A stretch of 64,000 bases of DNA from positions 1,674,001 through 1,738,000 of the forward strand of contig NZ_KV880637.1 of NCBI RefSeq assembly GCF_001907695.1, written 5' to 3'. This document shows positions 41,401-52,983 of the stretch, in pieces (position 1 is the first letter of the stretch; each line of letters begins with the position of its first letter). The stretch is from Thalassospira sp. TSL5-1 (GTDB lineage: Bacteria; Pseudomonadota; Alphaproteobacteria; Rhodospirillales; Thalassospiraceae). The notes under the pieces were generated by a model. That model had not been told where the DNA came from. It saw only the letters and a program-made list of their open reading frames with translations, and did not search any database. The position numbers and the translations under genes are program-made.

Positions 41401-42084
41401 CTATAAGGCTTTCCCCAAGTGTTTTACAACCCCTGCAAGCTCTTCGCAATCACGGAAATGCCAATCAGGGCAAAAAGCCGCCGTTTCAGCGGCATCAGCA
41501 CCACCGGTTACTTCGTCGCCAACGATGATGGCAACGGCCCCGGCATTGCGTGCGCATTCAATATCAACAACGCTATCACCGACAAACCACAGAGTCCCGG
41601 TTTGCGTTGCAGCATTTTCACCCAGCGCCATGTGAACCGGGTCAATTGCCGGTTTATCCTGGGCCGCATCAGTTGCCCCAATCTGTTTGCCAAAAAAATG
41701 CCCCCACTCCAGATGGGCAACTTCGGCGCGCAAAAACGCACCCTGTTTGTTGCTGACGATTGCCGTGTAAATGCCCGCATCCTTCAAAGCCAGCAAAAGG
41801 TCATGCGCGCCCTTCAGGGGCTCAACCTTTTCAAGGTGAATGCGTGCAAAATGGTTATAAAACCGGTCCTTGGCACCTTCCCAGTCATCGCCGAACAGAG
41901 CAGGAAAACTGTCGCGCATGGAGCGGGCAACACGGACATGGGCTTCTTCCATTGTCCAGCGTTCCAGGCCGTAATCATCAAATGTCAAATTCAACGCTAC
42001 AAGAATCGGCCCCCAACTATCGACAAGGGTATTGTCCCAATCAAACAGGACGGCATCCGGGCGCGTAAGTTCAGGTTTTGACAT
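41401..42084 (-). CDS. HAD-family hydrolase, phosphoglycolate-phosphatase-like
   Basis: 227 residues. HAD motif I LFDWDNTLVDSWGP, motif II IVSNKQGAF, the Lys region (LGENAATQ) and motif IV WFVGDSVVDIECARNAG. The helical cap (MEEAHVRVARSMRDSFPALF) resembles phosphoglycolate phosphatase. Substrate is not certain. It lies alone between hfq and the aminotransferase on the same strand. Confidence 0.88.
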   Translation of the reverse strand: MSKPELTRPDAVLFDWDNTLVDSWGPILVALNLTFDDYGLERWTMEEAHVRVARSMRDSFPALFGDDWEGAKDRFYNHFARIHLEKVEPLKGAHDLLLALKDAGIYTAIVSNKQGAFLRAEVAHLEWGHFFGKQIGATDAAQDKPAIDPVHMALGENAATQTGTLWFVGDSVVDIECARNAGAVAIIVGDEVTGGADAAETAAFCPDWHFRDCEELAGVVKHLGKAL

Positions 42085-42201
42085 TGTTAAAATTTCAGTT
42101 CGTTAGAATGTAAAGTAACACCCTGCTTGATATAAACGGTATCTTACAGGGAAAGGTGAAAAGAGCGGGCACAAAGCACCCTACCCGTCTTGATCCAGTG
42201 A

Positions 42202-43071
42202 TCAGCGTCCCTGTTTTGCCTGGTCAGCCAGTTTTTCCATCGCATCGAAATAGGCATTGCGCAAGGTTTGGGCGACTGGCCCCATCTCGCCATTGCTAAT
42301 GGCAACATGATCGATTTTCCAAACCGGCATCACAAAGGTTGAGGCACTGGATATAAAGGCCTCGCGTGCGTTTTGCGCTTCTTCGACGGTGAAAGGGCGT
42401 TCTTCAAAACGAAACCCATTTTCGCGGGCAAATTCAAGCAAGGCCATGCGCGTAATCCCGCGCAGGATATTATGGTCCGCCTGTCGGGTGACGATGACGT
42501 TATCCTTTGTCACAATCCAGGCATTCGATGATGCCCCCTCGGTGACATATCCGTCTTCATCAACCTGCCATGCCTCAAAGGCCTTGGCCTCGCGGGCTTT
42601 TTGTTTGGCAAGGGCTGCGGGCAACAGGCCAACCGTTTTGATATCGCGCCGCGCCCAGCGTTGATCGCGGGTTGTAATAACCGCTACCGGCTTCACATCG
42701 CGCCCCGGAAAGCTTTTGCTGCGCGCGGTGACAACAATCGTGGGCATGGCAGCATAGGGAAACGGAAAATCACGTGCAGCAACGCCGCGCGTGACCTGAA
42801 AATAAACCAGCCCGTCGCGTACCAGATTTAACCGCACCATCCGGCGCAAAACCTGCGACAAGGCCGCCCGTGCCATCGGCATGGCGATTTGCAATTCCGA
42901 AAGCGACCGTTCAAGCCGGTCAAGATGCCCCGCCTCGTCTATTAACTGGCCTTTATAAACCGCCACCACTTCATAAACGCCATCTGCGAACTGAAAACCA
43001 CGGTCTTCAACATGAACGGATGCTTCTGAATGTGGAACATAACGTCCATTCACATAGGCGATGCGCGACAT
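42202..43071 (-). CDS. dat: D-amino-acid aminotransferase
   Basis: 289 residues, PLP fold type IV. YVNGRYVPHSEASVHVEDRG at the N-terminus, then the PLP lysine in RRDIKTVGLLPAAL, and EGASSNAWIVTKD with the phosphate-binding region and ILRGITRMALLE. This arrangement fits D-alanine/D-amino-acid aminotransferase better than branched-chain enzymes. It could supply D-glutamate or D-alanine for the wall. Confidence 0.87.
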   Translation of the reverse strand: MSRIAYVNGRYVPHSEASVHVEDRGFQFADGVYEVVAVYKGQLIDEAGHLDRLERSLSELQIAMPMARAALSQVLRRMVRLNLVRDGLVYFQVTRGVAARDFPFPYAAMPTIVVTARSKSFPGRDVKPVAVITTRDQRWARRDIKTVGLLPAALAKQKAREAKAFEAWQVDEDGYVTEGASSNAWIVTKDNVIVTRQADHNILRGITRMALLEFARENGFRFEERPFTVEEAQNAREAFISSASTFVMPVWKIDHVAISNGEMGPVAQTLRNAYFDAMEKLADQAKQGR

Positions 43072-43146
43072 TTAACAATTTCCAGATAAATCAATATGGT
43101 GGTGGATGTTTAAAAAGCAGTTTGCAAAGTAATCAGGTTCGACAGG

Positions 43147-44526
43147 TTAGAAATATTCCAGCCGGACCGCAAACATCTTTTCAACCTTTTTAATCTGCTC
43201 GGATCCGGCGAAAACCACGATACGGTCATTCGCCTCGATCACGGTATTGGCACGCGGCATAACAACCTTGTCATCACGCAGGATCGCACCAAAAACAACA
43301 CCCGGTGGCATTGCAATGTCTTTAATCGCTTTGCCAACAATCGGTGCTGTTTCAAGGGCCTCTGCCTCCAGCACTTCACCAAACCCTTCGGACAGGCTGT
43401 GAACCGCACGGATACGGCCACGGCGCACATGTTGCAGAATGGTGGAAACCGTCGTCATGCGCGGGCTGATTACCACGTCCACACCGAGTTCGGATACCAG
43501 TGAGGTATAAGTACTTTTATTGACCAGCGTTAAGGCACGCGGGCAGCCATACCGTTTAGCCAGAAGCGACGACAAAATGTTGGTTTCGTCGTCATTTGTC
43601 AGGGCCACCACAGCCTCGGCATTGGCAACGTTGGCTTCTTCAAGCAGTTCGGGGTCCAGCACGTCCCCACACAGAACAACGCTTTTCTTTGGCAGCTTCT
43701 GGGCGACAAACCGGGCCCGTTCCGGGTCGGATTCAATAAGGCGGGTCGTAACCCCCGGGAAATTGTTATTGATTTCTTCGGCAAGGAACAGGGCAATATT
43801 GCCGCCGCCAAAAATAACAATACGGCGTGCTTCGGGGTCTTCATGACCAAAGGCCGACATGGCCCGGTCCACCTGATCACTGGAAACAGCCAGATACACC
43901 AGGTCGCCCGCCAGCATCTGGTCTTCGCCTTTGGGATAAACCGGTTTGTCATTACGGATCATCCCAAGGATCGAAATATTGAGATCGGGAAACAACTGAT
44001 GCAGCTGGCGTAGCGGCGTATTGATCACCGGGCAGTCTTCGTTGCACCGCAAGCCAAGAATTTTAACCATGTCATCGGCAAACGGGATCATATCAAATGC
44101 CCCGGGGGCCCTAAGGCGGCGCGCAACCGCACGGGCCACTTCCATTTCCGGTGAAATGACAACGTCAATCGGCAGCTTTTCCCGGCCAAATAATCCGGCC
44201 CATTCAGGCTGCAGATAGGTCTGGCTGCGAATACGGGCGATTTTGGTGGGAACGTTAAAAAGCGAATGCGCCACCTGGCAGGCCGTCATATTGACTTCAT
44301 CGGCAAAGGTCACCGCGATCAGCATATCGGCTTCTTCTGCGCCGGCCTGCTGCAGAACATCGGGGTGCGACCCAAAGCCGATGATCCCCTTAACTTCCAG
44401 GGTGTCGGAAATTTTGCGAATCAGTTCTTCGGACTGATCAATAACCGTCACATCGTTTTGTTCGGCTGCAAGATACTTGGCAATGTGGAACCCCACCTGC
44501 CCCGCGCCGCAAATGATGACTTTCAT
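43147..44526 (-). CDS. trkA: Trk potassium uptake regulatory NAD-binding protein
   Basis: 459 residues with two repeats of Rossmann (TrkA_N) plus TrkA_C. First repeat MKVIICGAGQVGFHIAKYLA, second IVIFGGGNIALFLAEEINN. TrkA_C parts follow each. It forms the cytoplasmic gating ring of TrkH/TrkG channels. It lies downstream of ntrX, the same order (ntrBC-ntrYX-trkA-hfq-hflX) as in many alphaproteobacteria. Confidence 0.95.
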   Translation of the reverse strand: MKVIICGAGQVGFHIAKYLAAEQNDVTVIDQSEELIRKISDTLEVKGIIGFGSHPDVLQQAGAEEADMLIAVTFADEVNMTACQVAHSLFNVPTKIARIRSQTYLQPEWAGLFGREKLPIDVVISPEMEVARAVARRLRAPGAFDMIPFADDMVKILGLRCNEDCPVINTPLRQLHQLFPDLNISILGMIRNDKPVYPKGEDQMLAGDLVYLAVSSDQVDRAMSAFGHEDPEARRIVIFGGGNIALFLAEEINNNFPGVTTRLIESDPERARFVAQKLPKKSVVLCGDVLDPELLEEANVANAEAVVALTNDDETNILSSLLAKRYGCPRALTLVNKSTYTSLVSELGVDVVISPRMTTVSTILQHVRRGRIRAVHSLSEGFGEVLEAEALETAPIVGKAIKDIAMPPGVVFGAILRDDKVVMPRANTVIEANDRIVVFAGSEQIKKVEKMFAVRLEYF

Positions 44527-44577
44527 TTATGTTTTCTCCTGATCAAAACCCTGTGGACCAGAACCGGTGCGATGGCA

Positions 44578-45963
44578 TCAATCGCCAACACGGTCCCCGT
44601 AAATTCCCAGGCTTTTGAGCTTTCTATGCAAAGCGGAACGTTCCATTCCGATAAAATTGGCAGTTTTCGAAATATTGCCACCAAATCTGTCCACTTGTGT
44701 TTGCAAATATTCCTTTTCAAACAATTCGCGGGCTTCACGTAAAGGCAGGGCCATGATTTCGCTGGTTTTATCAAAGACAAGCGATTCAGGCATGTCGGAA
44801 AACAATTCACTTGGCAGCATTTTGCCGCTGATCATCTGGGTGCTGTCGCCTGGTGCCATGATCATCAAACGTTCGATCACGTTTTTAAGCTGACGCACAT
44901 TTCCCGGCCAGTCATAGGCATGCAGGGCGGCAATCGCTTCGGGGGACAGGGTACGACGGGGCAAACCGGTGGCATCAGCATAACGCGACAGGAAATAATC
45001 AGCCAGTTCGGGAATATCATCCCGCCGGGCCACCAGTGGCGGCACTTCAAGCGGTACAACGTTGAGCCGGTAATAGAGATCCTGGCGAAATTTCTGTTCT
45101 TCGATCTTTTCTTCGAGATTCCGCGACGTGGTCGCGATTACCCGCACATCAACACTGACCGGTACGGAACCGCCGACCCGCACAAAGGTTTGATCCTGCA
45201 GGACCCGCACAATTTTGCCCTGGGTTTCAAGCGGCATATCAGCCACTTCATCAAGCAAAAGAGTGCCGCCATGTGCGATTTCCAGCATTCCGGTGCGCGC
45301 TTCACGCGTTGCATTGCCAACCGCACCAAACAACGAATCTTCCATCGTCTCGGGTGATATATTTGCGCAATTCAACACAACAAAGGGACCATTTGCCCTT
45401 GCTGAATTCTTGTGAACCAGCCGTGCAACCACTTCTTTGCCAACGCCGGCCGGGCCGGAAATAAGAATACGGCTGCCGGTACGGGCGACACGGTCAATCG
45501 CCTGGCGCAAATTAACGATTGAAGGGGTTTTTCCGACAATTTCAACATCGCCGCCAGCGCGAAGTGTCAGTTCACGGTTTTCACGGCGCAGGCGCGCATC
45601 CTCGATCGCCCGTTCAACAACAAGCAATAACCGGTCCGTATTAAACGGTTTTTCGATAAAATCGTATGCACCATTACGCGATGCTTCAAGCGCGGTTTCA
45701 ATATTGCCGTGACCGGAAATCATGACTACAGGGACTTCGGGATGTTCGCGCTGGATCAGCTTTAAGGTCTCGATCCCGTCATGCTCGCTCCCCTCCATCC
45801 AGATATCAAGCACCACCAGTGTCGGTCGCCGTGCGGCAACCTCAGAGAGGGCCTGCTGGCTCGATGCCGCAGCCCGGGTGGTGTAACCTTCGTCTTCCAG
45901 AATGCCAGCAATGAGCGACCGGATGTCTTCTTCATCGTCGACGATTAAAATATCGTGCGCCAT
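44578..45963 (-). CDS. ntrX: response regulator NtrX
   Basis: 461 residues. Receiver (ILIVDDEEDIRSLI; phospho-Asp in VVLDIWM), AAA+ domain with an altered Walker A (ISGPAGVGKEVVA instead of GESGTGKE) and, where sigma-54 activators have GAFTGA, the stretch DSLFGAVGNATREARTG. A Fis-type HTH ends the protein. The missing GAFTGA loop is typical for alphaproteobacterial NtrX and implies no classical sigma-54 activation. Partner of NtrY encoded just upstream. Confidence 0.94.
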   Translation of the reverse strand: MAHDILIVDDEEDIRSLIAGILEDEGYTTRAAASSQQALSEVAARRPTLVVLDIWMEGSEHDGIETLKLIQREHPEVPVVMISGHGNIETALEASRNGAYDFIEKPFNTDRLLLVVERAIEDARLRRENRELTLRAGGDVEIVGKTPSIVNLRQAIDRVARTGSRILISGPAGVGKEVVARLVHKNSARANGPFVVLNCANISPETMEDSLFGAVGNATREARTGMLEIAHGGTLLLDEVADMPLETQGKIVRVLQDQTFVRVGGSVPVSVDVRVIATTSRNLEEKIEEQKFRQDLYYRLNVVPLEVPPLVARRDDIPELADYFLSRYADATGLPRRTLSPEAIAALHAYDWPGNVRQLKNVIERLMIMAPGDSTQMISGKMLPSELFSDMPESLVFDKTSEIMALPLREARELFEKEYLQTQVDRFGGNISKTANFIGMERSALHRKLKSLGIYGDRVGD

Positions 45964-46019
45964 GTTTCGACAATAACCTTGGTGTTTCTATTCATTTTTC
46001 TTGCCGCACAAAAAATGCG

Positions 46020-48299
46020 TCATACGGCTGGCGGCAAACTATCACTGTCCGAAGAATTTTCAGTTAATTTTGTAGAATTCTTTGGAAAAGACAATGTCAC
46101 TCGCGCGCCTGTTTCTTCTCTGTCGGCGAGTATAAGCTCTCCGCCGTGGTCTTCCATGATTTTCTTAACGATCGCCAGACCAAGCCCGGTTCCCTTGCTG
46201 CGTGTCGTAACATAAGGCTCGGTCAAACGTTCGCGGTGTTCGGTAGGCAAGCCCCTGCCGTTATCCTCTATCACAATATCAATCCGCTGATCCGGATCGT
46301 TGCCTGGGCGAATATAAACGCCAATATGCCCCGGCGGCAGGTCGCCGTCACCTTTATCGCGCCCGGCAATGGCCTCTGCCGCATTTTTAAGGGTATTGAT
46401 CAGGCACTGGTTCACCTGGCGGGAATCGCATTGGATATGCGTATCGATCCCGTCATCAATGACAAAGTCATATTTAATTGCTGAATGCGCCTGCTGTTGC
46501 AAAAATAGGGCATTTTTAGCTAGGTCAGCCAGATTTTCATTGCGCATTTTCGGGCTGGGCATTCGGGCAAAAGACGAAAACTCGTCCACCATTCGACCAA
46601 TATCGCCAACCTGACGGATGATGGTTTCAATGCAGGTTTTAAATATCTCGGTATCGCTTTGAATTTCCTTAAGATATTTGCGACGCAGCCTCTCCGCCGA
46701 AAGTTGGATCGGTGTCAGCGGATTTTTGATTTCATGTGCAATACGTCGTGCAACATCAGCCCAGGCCGCCATACGCTGCGCATTCTGAAGTTCAGTCACA
46801 TCATCAAAGGTTACAACATAGCCAAAAATGGAACGATCCCCTGCACGCTCGACCGTAACTCGGGCAAGTAACATCAGGTTTAGCCCGTCACGCCGAATTT
46901 CGATCTGGCGGGGTTTGGAACGTTCTCCTTCCTTGATGGCCTCGTCAAAAAGCACGTTAAATTCGGGTATAACCTCGCAAATGGGCTGCCCCAATTTGTT
47001 GTCAATATCCAGCCCCAACAGTTCCGACGCACTTCGGTTTGGCAAATTAATGCGACAATCGGCATCAAGACCAATCACACCTGCTGTCACCCCACCCAAA
47101 ATAGCTTCGGTGAAGCGCCGTCTTTCGTCATTCAGACGATTCGCTGCAATCAGTTCGGCACGTTGCGTATCAAGCTGAGCTGTCATCCGGTTAAAGGCCC
47201 GGCTTAAGGCCTCCAGCTCGTCTCCCTGCCCGTCTAACGGTACACGGAAGGACAAATCACCGTCACGGACCTTTTCGGCCCCGTTAATCAATTGCGAGAT
47301 CGGCTCCACCAGCCGCGTTGCAACCGTAAGGCCCAACATCACGGCAGCAAGCAACAGGACCACAGCGATGATGACAAAAATCATCACAAAGGTCACGACG
47401 ATGCCGGAACGTTCACCTTCAAGGTTTTCATAGGCCTTAACCGCACGTCGGGCCTGTTCGATGCGATCAAGAACGCTGCTGTCAACGAACCGACCCACCA
47501 GCAAAAAGCCATCGATAAAATTATCCAGCCGCACAACGGCACGAATGCGGTCCTCGGTATCGCCCAGCATCAGAACAACGTCATTGACCCGCGCCCGGTC
47601 AAAGACCTCCTGTGGAACGGGCGCCCCTTCGGGATCATAGGAAAAACTGTAATCGGACTGGGCAATCACCTTGCCGCTGCCATCAATGATCAGGGCTTCG
47701 GGTAGACCGCGGGCATCGGCCTGCGCCGTCAATATGCGCGACAAGCGGTTGGGATCGGTTGCAAAGGAAACCCCAAGGCGCTGCAAATCGCTTGCGGTTG
47801 CCAAGGCATCGGCGCGGATAAGTTCCTGATGTTCCTGAAGATAAGCTTGGGCAATGACCATGCTTTCTTCAACCGCCGTGCGAATACGGTCGCTAAACCA
47901 GCCCTGAATGCCAAAATGCAGAAACAGGGCCGAAAACACGGCCACAATAATGGCGGGCGTTACGGCAACCAGACTGAACATCAAAACCAGCCGTGTGTGC
48001 AGCTTTGCCCCGGCGGTTCCCTTGCGCCGCTCCACCCAGATTTGCACCAGCTTGCGCGCCACCAACGTTGCCAGTGCAAGAAGCAATATCAGGTCGATAT
48101 TAAGCAGGATAATAATGGTACGTGGATCGGGCCGTAATGGCGCCGTTCCCGTCATGGCAAGATAGGTGACTGTCGCGGAAATCAGGGCGGCGATGACCAG
48201 TCCGATTGCAAATTTGCGCGACTGTGCAATCCGTCCCAGCAATTTGACAAATGCCGATTGCTGCCATGCCTTACGGCGCTGGCGCACGGGTAAGCTCAT
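46020..48299 (-). CDS. ntrY: sensor histidine kinase NtrY
   Basis: 759 residues. Several N-terminal helices ([57 protein letters not shown]) and a periplasmic sensor of about 150 residues. Then a further helix, HAMP, PAS, HisKA with [17 protein letters not shown] and HATPase ([19 protein letters not shown]). Together with NtrX it controls nitrogen and redox or envelope-related responses in related species. It overlaps ntrC by 4 nt. Confidence 0.95.
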   Translation of the reverse strand: MSLPVRQRRKAWQQSAFVKLLGRIAQSRKFAIGLVIAALISATVTYLAMTGTAPLRPDPRTIIILLNIDLILLLALATLVARKLVQIWVERRKGTAGAKLHTRLVLMFSLVAVTPAIIVAVFSALFLHFGIQGWFSDRIRTAVEESMVIAQAYLQEHQELIRADALATASDLQRLGVSFATDPNRLSRILTAQADARGLPEALIIDGSGKVIAQSDYSFSYDPEGAPVPQEVFDRARVNDVVLMLGDTEDRIRAVVRLDNFIDGFLLVGRFVDSSVLDRIEQARRAVKAYENLEGERSGIVVTFVMIFVIIAVVLLLAAVMLGLTVATRLVEPISQLINGAEKVRDGDLSFRVPLDGQGDELEALSRAFNRMTAQLDTQRAELIAANRLNDERRRFTEAILGGVTAGVIGLDADCRINLPNRSASELLGLDIDNKLGQPICEVIPEFNVLFDEAIKEGERSKPRQIEIRRDGLNLMLLARVTVERAGDRSIFGYVVTFDDVTELQNAQRMAAWADVARRIAHEIKNPLTPIQLSAERLRRKYLKEIQSDTEIFKTCIETIIRQVGDIGRMVDEFSSFARMPSPKMRNENLADLAKNALFLQQQAHSAIKYDFVIDDGIDTHIQCDSRQVNQCLINTLKNAAEAIAGRDKGDGDLPPGHIGVYIRPGNDPDQRIDIVIEDNGRGLPTEHRERLTEPYVTTRSKGTGLGLAIVKKIMEDHGGELILADREETGARVTLSFPKNSTKLTENSSDSDSLPPAV

Positions 48300-49744
48300 T
48301 TTGCGCCCCGTACCACTTCCAAACCCAGATCCCGGATTTTCTTGCGTAAGGTATTGCGGTTAAGCCCCAAAACTTCGGCCGCCTTCACCTGATTACCCCG
48401 AGTTGCCTCAAGCGTCACGGTTAATAGTGGGCGTTCCATTTCGCGCAAAATGCGGTCATACAGACCACTGGAAGGCAAATCATCGTCATGGGCGTCATAA
48501 TATTCACGCACATGCCGCTCAATTGATTCCGAAAGCGATTGCGGTTCACCAGCCGGGGCCGATTCTGCCACGCTGTTTTCCGCAAACTCGGTTTCAATCA
48601 CGTCAACGCCAATCATGTCCTGCGAATAGAGCGCGGTTAAACGCCGCACCATATTCTCAAGCTCGCGAATGTTACCGGGCCAGCGATGCGCCTTCAGGCG
48701 TGCCATTGCTTCAGCAGACAGGGTTTTGCGTGGCAGGCCCTGCTCGCTTGCCTGGGCAAGAAAATGATTGACCAGTTCCGGGATATCTTCAAGGCGTTCA
48801 CGCAGGCTGGGCAAACGAATGGGAACCACATTCAACCGATAGAAAAGATCCTCGCGGAAACTGCCTTCGCGGATCAATTTGCGTAAATCACGGTGTGTTG
48901 CGGCAACAATTCGCACATTGACGCGAATGGGGGTTCGACCGCCAACACGGGTATATTCGCCTTCCTGCAAGACACGTAAAAGCCGGGTTTGCGCCTCTAG
49001 CGGCATGTCCCCGATTTCATCAAGAAACAGTGTGCCACCTTCGGCCTGCTCAAACCGGCCTACCTTGCGTTCATTGGCACCGGTAAAGGCGCCTTTTTCA
49101 TGACCAAAAAGCTCGCTTTCAATCAATTCACGCGGGATGGCGGCCATATTGATGGCAACAAACGGGCCGTGCCGACGCGATCCATATTCATGAAGTGCGC
49201 GTGCCACCAGTTCCTTACCGGTCCCGCTTTCGCCCGTTACCATCACGGTCAGGTCAGTATTCATCAGGCGCGCCAGCGAACGATAAATTTCCTGCATTGC
49301 CGCGGAACGGCCGATTAGCGGCAGGCGATCATCACCCTCCTCGCCTGCCGGTTTGGCATTTTCCTGATTTACCGGTGTTTCAAGCGCACGATCAACAATT
49401 CCCATCAATTCGTTCAAATCAAAGGGTTTTGGAAGATATTCAAACGCACCGCGCTGGGCGGCTTTAACCGCTGTTAACAGGGTATTTTGCGCACTCATGA
49501 CGATAACACGCAGATCGGGGCGCAGCTTGCGAATACGCGGCACCATATCCAGGCCATTTTCGTCGGGCATCATCACATCGGTGATCACCAGATCACCCTC
49601 GCCATCCGCGATCCAGTCCCACAGGGTTTTACCGTGTCCGGTGCTACGAACTTCGTGGCCCTGCCGCGACAGAGCCTGCGTCAGAACGGTACGAATGGCG
49701 CGATCATCATCGGCGACAAGAATACGGGCTGGTTGCGCACTCAT
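48296..49744 (-). CDS. ntrC: nitrogen regulator NtrC
   Basis: 482 residues. Receiver ([28 protein letters not shown]), sigma-54 AAA+ domain with intact [20 protein letters not shown] and [10 protein letters not shown], then a Fis-type HTH ([19 protein letters not shown]). It activates sigma-54 promoters for nitrogen assimilation when phosphorylated by NtrB. The contrast with the adjacent NtrX, which lacks GAFTGA, is clear. It overlaps ntrB by 4 nt. Confidence 0.96.
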   Translation of the reverse strand: MSAQPARILVADDDRAIRTVLTQALSRQGHEVRSTGHGKTLWDWIADGEGDLVITDVMMPDENGLDMVPRIRKLRPDLRVIVMSAQNTLLTAVKAAQRGAFEYLPKPFDLNELMGIVDRALETPVNQENAKPAGEEGDDRLPLIGRSAAMQEIYRSLARLMNTDLTVMVTGESGTGKELVARALHEYGSRRHGPFVAINMAAIPRELIESELFGHEKGAFTGANERKVGRFEQAEGGTLFLDEIGDMPLEAQTRLLRVLQEGEYTRVGGRTPIRVNVRIVAATHRDLRKLIREGSFREDLFYRLNVVPIRLPSLRERLEDIPELVNHFLAQASEQGLPRKTLSAEAMARLKAHRWPGNIRELENMVRRLTALYSQDMIGVDVIETEFAENSVAESAPAGEPQSLSESIERHVREYYDAHDDDLPSSGLYDRILREMERPLLTVTLEATRGNQVKAAEVLGLNRNTLRKKIRDLGLEVVRGAK

Positions 49745-50889
49745 AGTGTTTCTTCCTTGATCCAGCTATCTTTCTGATTGGCTTGAATATCTTCTGCCAG
49801 GGTCCGATGATAGATCGGCAGCATAATTTGAAATTCCGCCCCGCCTGTCGGCACGTCTTTTACCTCGATCACGCCGCCATGATCGGCAATGATTTTCGCA
49901 ACCAAAGCCAACCCCAAACCGGACCCGGTAGGCTTGGTGGTGACGAAGGGATCAAACAGGCTTTCGCGCATATCGGGCGGAATCCCCGGGCCATTATCAC
50001 GAACGGAAACCACCAGCGGCAAATGCACACGGGTATCGCCGCCTGCAACTGCAAGGCGTACACCATGTTGATAGCGGGTGGAAATCGTAATCAAACCTGT
50101 TTCGGACTGTACTGCCTCGGCCGCGTTTTTCACCAGATTTAAAAACACCTGGATCAGCTGATCGCGGTTACCATAAACCGGCGGTAAGGACGGGTCATAG
50201 ATTTCTTCAAAATGCAGGTTATGACCAAAACCATTTTCGGCCAGGCGACGCACATGTTCCAGCACCGTATGAATATTGACCGCACCGCGCTCCAGCGGCT
50301 TGTCCGAAAATATTTCCATGCGGTCAACCAGGTTCACAATCCGGTCGGCTTCATCACAAATCAAGCGGGTCAATACCCGGTCATCTTCGGTTGCCGTCTG
50401 TTCGATCAACTGGGCGGCCCCCCGGATGCCTGACAGCGGATTTTTGATTTCATGGGCTAAAATGGCGGCCATCGCACTGACAGATCGTGCCGAATTACGG
50501 CTCAGCAACTGGTTATCAATTTTTTGCGCAATCGAACGTGGTTCGAATGTTAAAACGGCACACCCCGTTTCATCCGCCATTGATCCAACCGTTAAATTAA
50601 CGGCATGGCGCCCAATTTTCGGGCTCTCGATCAGCAGGTCATGGTCAGCAACAAGCGTCGCCTCATCAATCGCCTGCGCAACAAGCGAGAAAACGGGGCT
50701 GTCTTCCGGAATGAAATCTTTGAGGTTGCTGCGGCATAATACTGCCGCACTGGTGTTAAACAGTTGTTCGCTCGCCTGGTTGACAAAGCGTATTTTGCCA
50801 TCCCGATCAGCAACCACAACTGCACTGGCAATGGCGTTCAAAACGCCAGCGGGATCAACAGAATATCCCTTGCCAAAGCCTAGCCTCAT
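49741..50889 (-). CDS. ntrB: nitrogen sensor kinase NtrB
   Basis: 382 residues, no membrane helix. PAS domain first ([20 protein letters not shown]), then His[21 protein letters not shown] and HATPase ([22 protein letters not shown]). A cytoplasmic PII-controlled kinase/phosphatase for NtrC. It lies 50 bp after dusB on the same strand, the well-known nifR3-ntrB-ntrC order. Confidence 0.96.
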   Translation of the reverse strand: MRLGFGKGYSVDPAGVLNAIASAVVVADRDGKIRFVNQASEQLFNTSAAVLCRSNLKDFIPEDSPVFSLVAQAIDEATLVADHDLLIESPKIGRHAVNLTVGSMADETGCAVLTFEPRSIAQKIDNQLLSRNSARSVSAMAAILAHEIKNPLSGIRGAAQLIEQTATEDDRVLTRLICDEADRIVNLVDRMEIFSDKPLERGAVNIHTVLEHVRRLAENGFGHNLHFEEIYDPSLPPVYGNRDQLIQVFLNLVKNAAEAVQSETGLITISTRYQHGVRLAVAGGDTRVHLPLVVSVRDNGPGIPPDMRESLFDPFVTTKPTGSGLGLALVAKIIADHGGVIEVKDVPTGGAEFQIMLPIYHRTLAEDIQANQKDSWIKEETL

Positions 50890-50939
50890 TTTTGTCCCCC
50901 GATCGTCAATCAGTTATCAGGCAAATGATTGCGGCCATT

Positions 50940-51947
50940 TCAGGCGGCACATTCACGTAATTCGGTTTCAATTTTGGGTTCATAAAAGGCACGAATGGCA
51001 TCTTTAACCTGAACCGGATCATCCAGCACATTAACAGTTCGGCGAAACTCGGTTGCGTCGCGCAAACCGTTGCAATACCAGCCAAGATGCTTTCGCGCGA
51101 TGCGATAACCGGGAATGAGCCCGTGATGATCCAATATTGCATCATAATGGGCCAAAATGGTTTCAAGCTGCTGTTCGAGCGTCGGTGACGGCAGTTTTGT
51201 TCCCGTTTTCAGATAATGGGAAACCTGCTTTAAAAACCAGGGCCGCCCCTGCACGCCCCGACCAATCATAACGCCATCGGTACCGGACCGTCGCAAAAGC
51301 TCTGCGGCGTCTTCTTCGCTTTGCACATCGCCATTACCAATGACCGGTATGGACACGGCGGCCTTGACGTCAGTAATCGCATCCCAGTCCGCCTCGCCCT
51401 TATAGAACTGGCAGCGCGTGCGACCATGAATAGTCAACATCTGTATTCCCAAGTCCTCGGCAATACGAGCCAGACGCGGCGCATTGCGGTCATCGTCATC
51501 CCAGCCAAGGCGCATTTTAAGGGTAACGGGCACCTTCACCGCATTTACGGTTGCTTCCATGATCTCGGCAGCCAGCTTTTCCTGGCGCATCAGGGCTGAA
51601 CCGGCATATCCCTTGGTCACTTTCTTTGCCGGGCAGCCCATATTGATATCAATGATCATGGCTCCACGGGCTTCATTCATTTTCGCCGCTTCGGCCATTT
51701 CTGACGGTTCGGTGCCGGCCAACTGCACCGAAAGCGGGCTTTCGGCTGCACAATCGCCGTGCATTTTACGCACTTCTTTCTGATGCTGCTGAATACGGGT
51801 CATGGCGTCCGACGCAATCATTTCCGACACAACGAGATGATCACCAAAACGGCGCACCTGCTGACGAAATGGGAGGTCAGTAACACCTGACATCGGTGCC
51901 AGAACAACATTTTCCGGCACGGTCACAGAACCGATCTGCAAAGACAT
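50940..51947 (-). CDS. dusB: tRNA-dihydrouridine synthase
   Basis: 335 residues, TIM barrel with FMN. VVLAPMSGVTDLPFR, then INMGCPAKKVTKGYAGSALM with the catalytic Cys, LTIHGRTRCQFYKGEADW, VIGNGDVQSEEDA and MIGRGVQGRPWF. Reduces uridine to dihydrouridine in tRNA D-loops. Known as nifR3 in older alphaproteobacterial work because of its place before ntrBC. Confidence 0.96.
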   Translation of the reverse strand: MSLQIGSVTVPENVVLAPMSGVTDLPFRQQVRRFGDHLVVSEMIASDAMTRIQQHQKEVRKMHGDCAAESPLSVQLAGTEPSEMAEAAKMNEARGAMIIDINMGCPAKKVTKGYAGSALMRQEKLAAEIMEATVNAVKVPVTLKMRLGWDDDDRNAPRLARIAEDLGIQMLTIHGRTRCQFYKGEADWDAITDVKAAVSIPVIGNGDVQSEEDAAELLRRSGTDGVMIGRGVQGRPWFLKQVSHYLKTGTKLPSPTLEQQLETILAHYDAILDHHGLIPGYRIARKHLGWYCNGLRDATEFRRTVNVLDDPVQVKDAIRAFYEPKIETELRECAA

Positions 51948-52062
51948 GAAGAACTTCCGATTGCCTAAAACTTGGGCAGATTAATGAAACTGAAGGCAGA
52001 GTGCAACAACTCTAAGCGTAATAAGCCTACGAATAGTGTAAACAGCATAAAATTGGCTGTTT

Positions 52063-52869
52063 TCACCCCAAAAGATAGACCGTTACGAAACGCACCCCCG
52101 GAAATGCCAGCGTTAGTAACAACCACGCGCCCAGCACAAACCTTACCGCCATGCGCCCGCGCAAACTGGATCGTTCATGTATCCAGATCAGGGTGCAGAT
52201 AACGGCAAAACCCGACAGCGTCAGCAGCATTTTATGATCAATTGTCCATAAAGCGGTGCCTTCTATCTGACGCAGGGCAAAACCAGTGACAATACCAACG
52301 ACAAGCACCCAGGCAGACCATTTAAGATAGCTGATCAACATCAGCTCACTATCGCGCAATGGCGGCAAACGCCTGCTCCAGCGGTTGGGGCGCCGGTTTT
52401 TAAGGGCATTTTCCTGCACGACATAGGCCATTGCCGCAATGGCTGCGATGGTAACAAGCGCATAAGTGATCAGGGATGTTCCTATATGCACCCACAACCA
52501 GGCGGAATAAAGCACCTGTTCCTCAACCTGGCCCGGTGCGGCACCGCCGATAGATTCGAAAATGGCGGCAACAACGCCAAACAGGATCAGGTATGCCCCA
52601 ACATAACCGCCCAGTCGCCAAACCTGCTGATGGAGCACACAGGTCGCAACACCCCCGAAGATAAACAGCACCGTTAACTCCGACCAATGCAAGGCAGCAG
52701 AAAACCCGCGCGATTGCACAGCCTCGCCCGTCAGGCTTAATACCGCGATGGTTCCTGCAATACCCACACCGATCGAGGCATAAAACCAGAAATCACGCTG
52801 TGGCTCACGCCGCATGATCTGGCATGTCAGGGGCAAAAGGGACAGAATATGAATGGCGGTGGCGAACAT
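52063..52869 (-). CDS. YpjD-like integral membrane protein (cytochrome c assembly family)
   Basis: 268 residues from the ATG at 52869; the upstream part is polar and unlikely to be translated. About eight helices. It has the CcsA/CcmC-like core (WVHIGTSLITYALVTIAAIA, then LLTLSGFAVICTLIWIHERS) with conserved His residues but no WWD haem loop. YpjD-type proteins are of unclear function. Some are linked with haem export or with the nearby signal-recognition gene ffh in other species. Confidence 0.82.
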   Translation of the reverse strand: MFATAIHILSLLPLTCQIMRREPQRDFWFYASIGVGIAGTIAVLSLTGEAVQSRGFSAALHWSELTVLFIFGGVATCVLHQQVWRLGGYVGAYLILFGVVAAIFESIGGAAPGQVEEQVLYSAWLWVHIGTSLITYALVTIAAIAAMAYVVQENALKNRRPNRWSRRLPPLRDSELMLISYLKWSAWVLVVGIVTGFALRQIEGTALWTIDHKMLLTLSGFAVICTLIWIHERSSLRGRMAVRFVLGAWLLLTLAFPGVRFVTVYLLG

Positions 52870-52983
52870 GCAAAAATGTCCAGAATGGTTGCAGGCAACA
52901 GAAGATAAAATTTGGCGACTTGGCAAATCGGGTTGGTAAAGTTAGCTTGTCGCCCACTTTATTGATGTGAGCATATATCGTTT

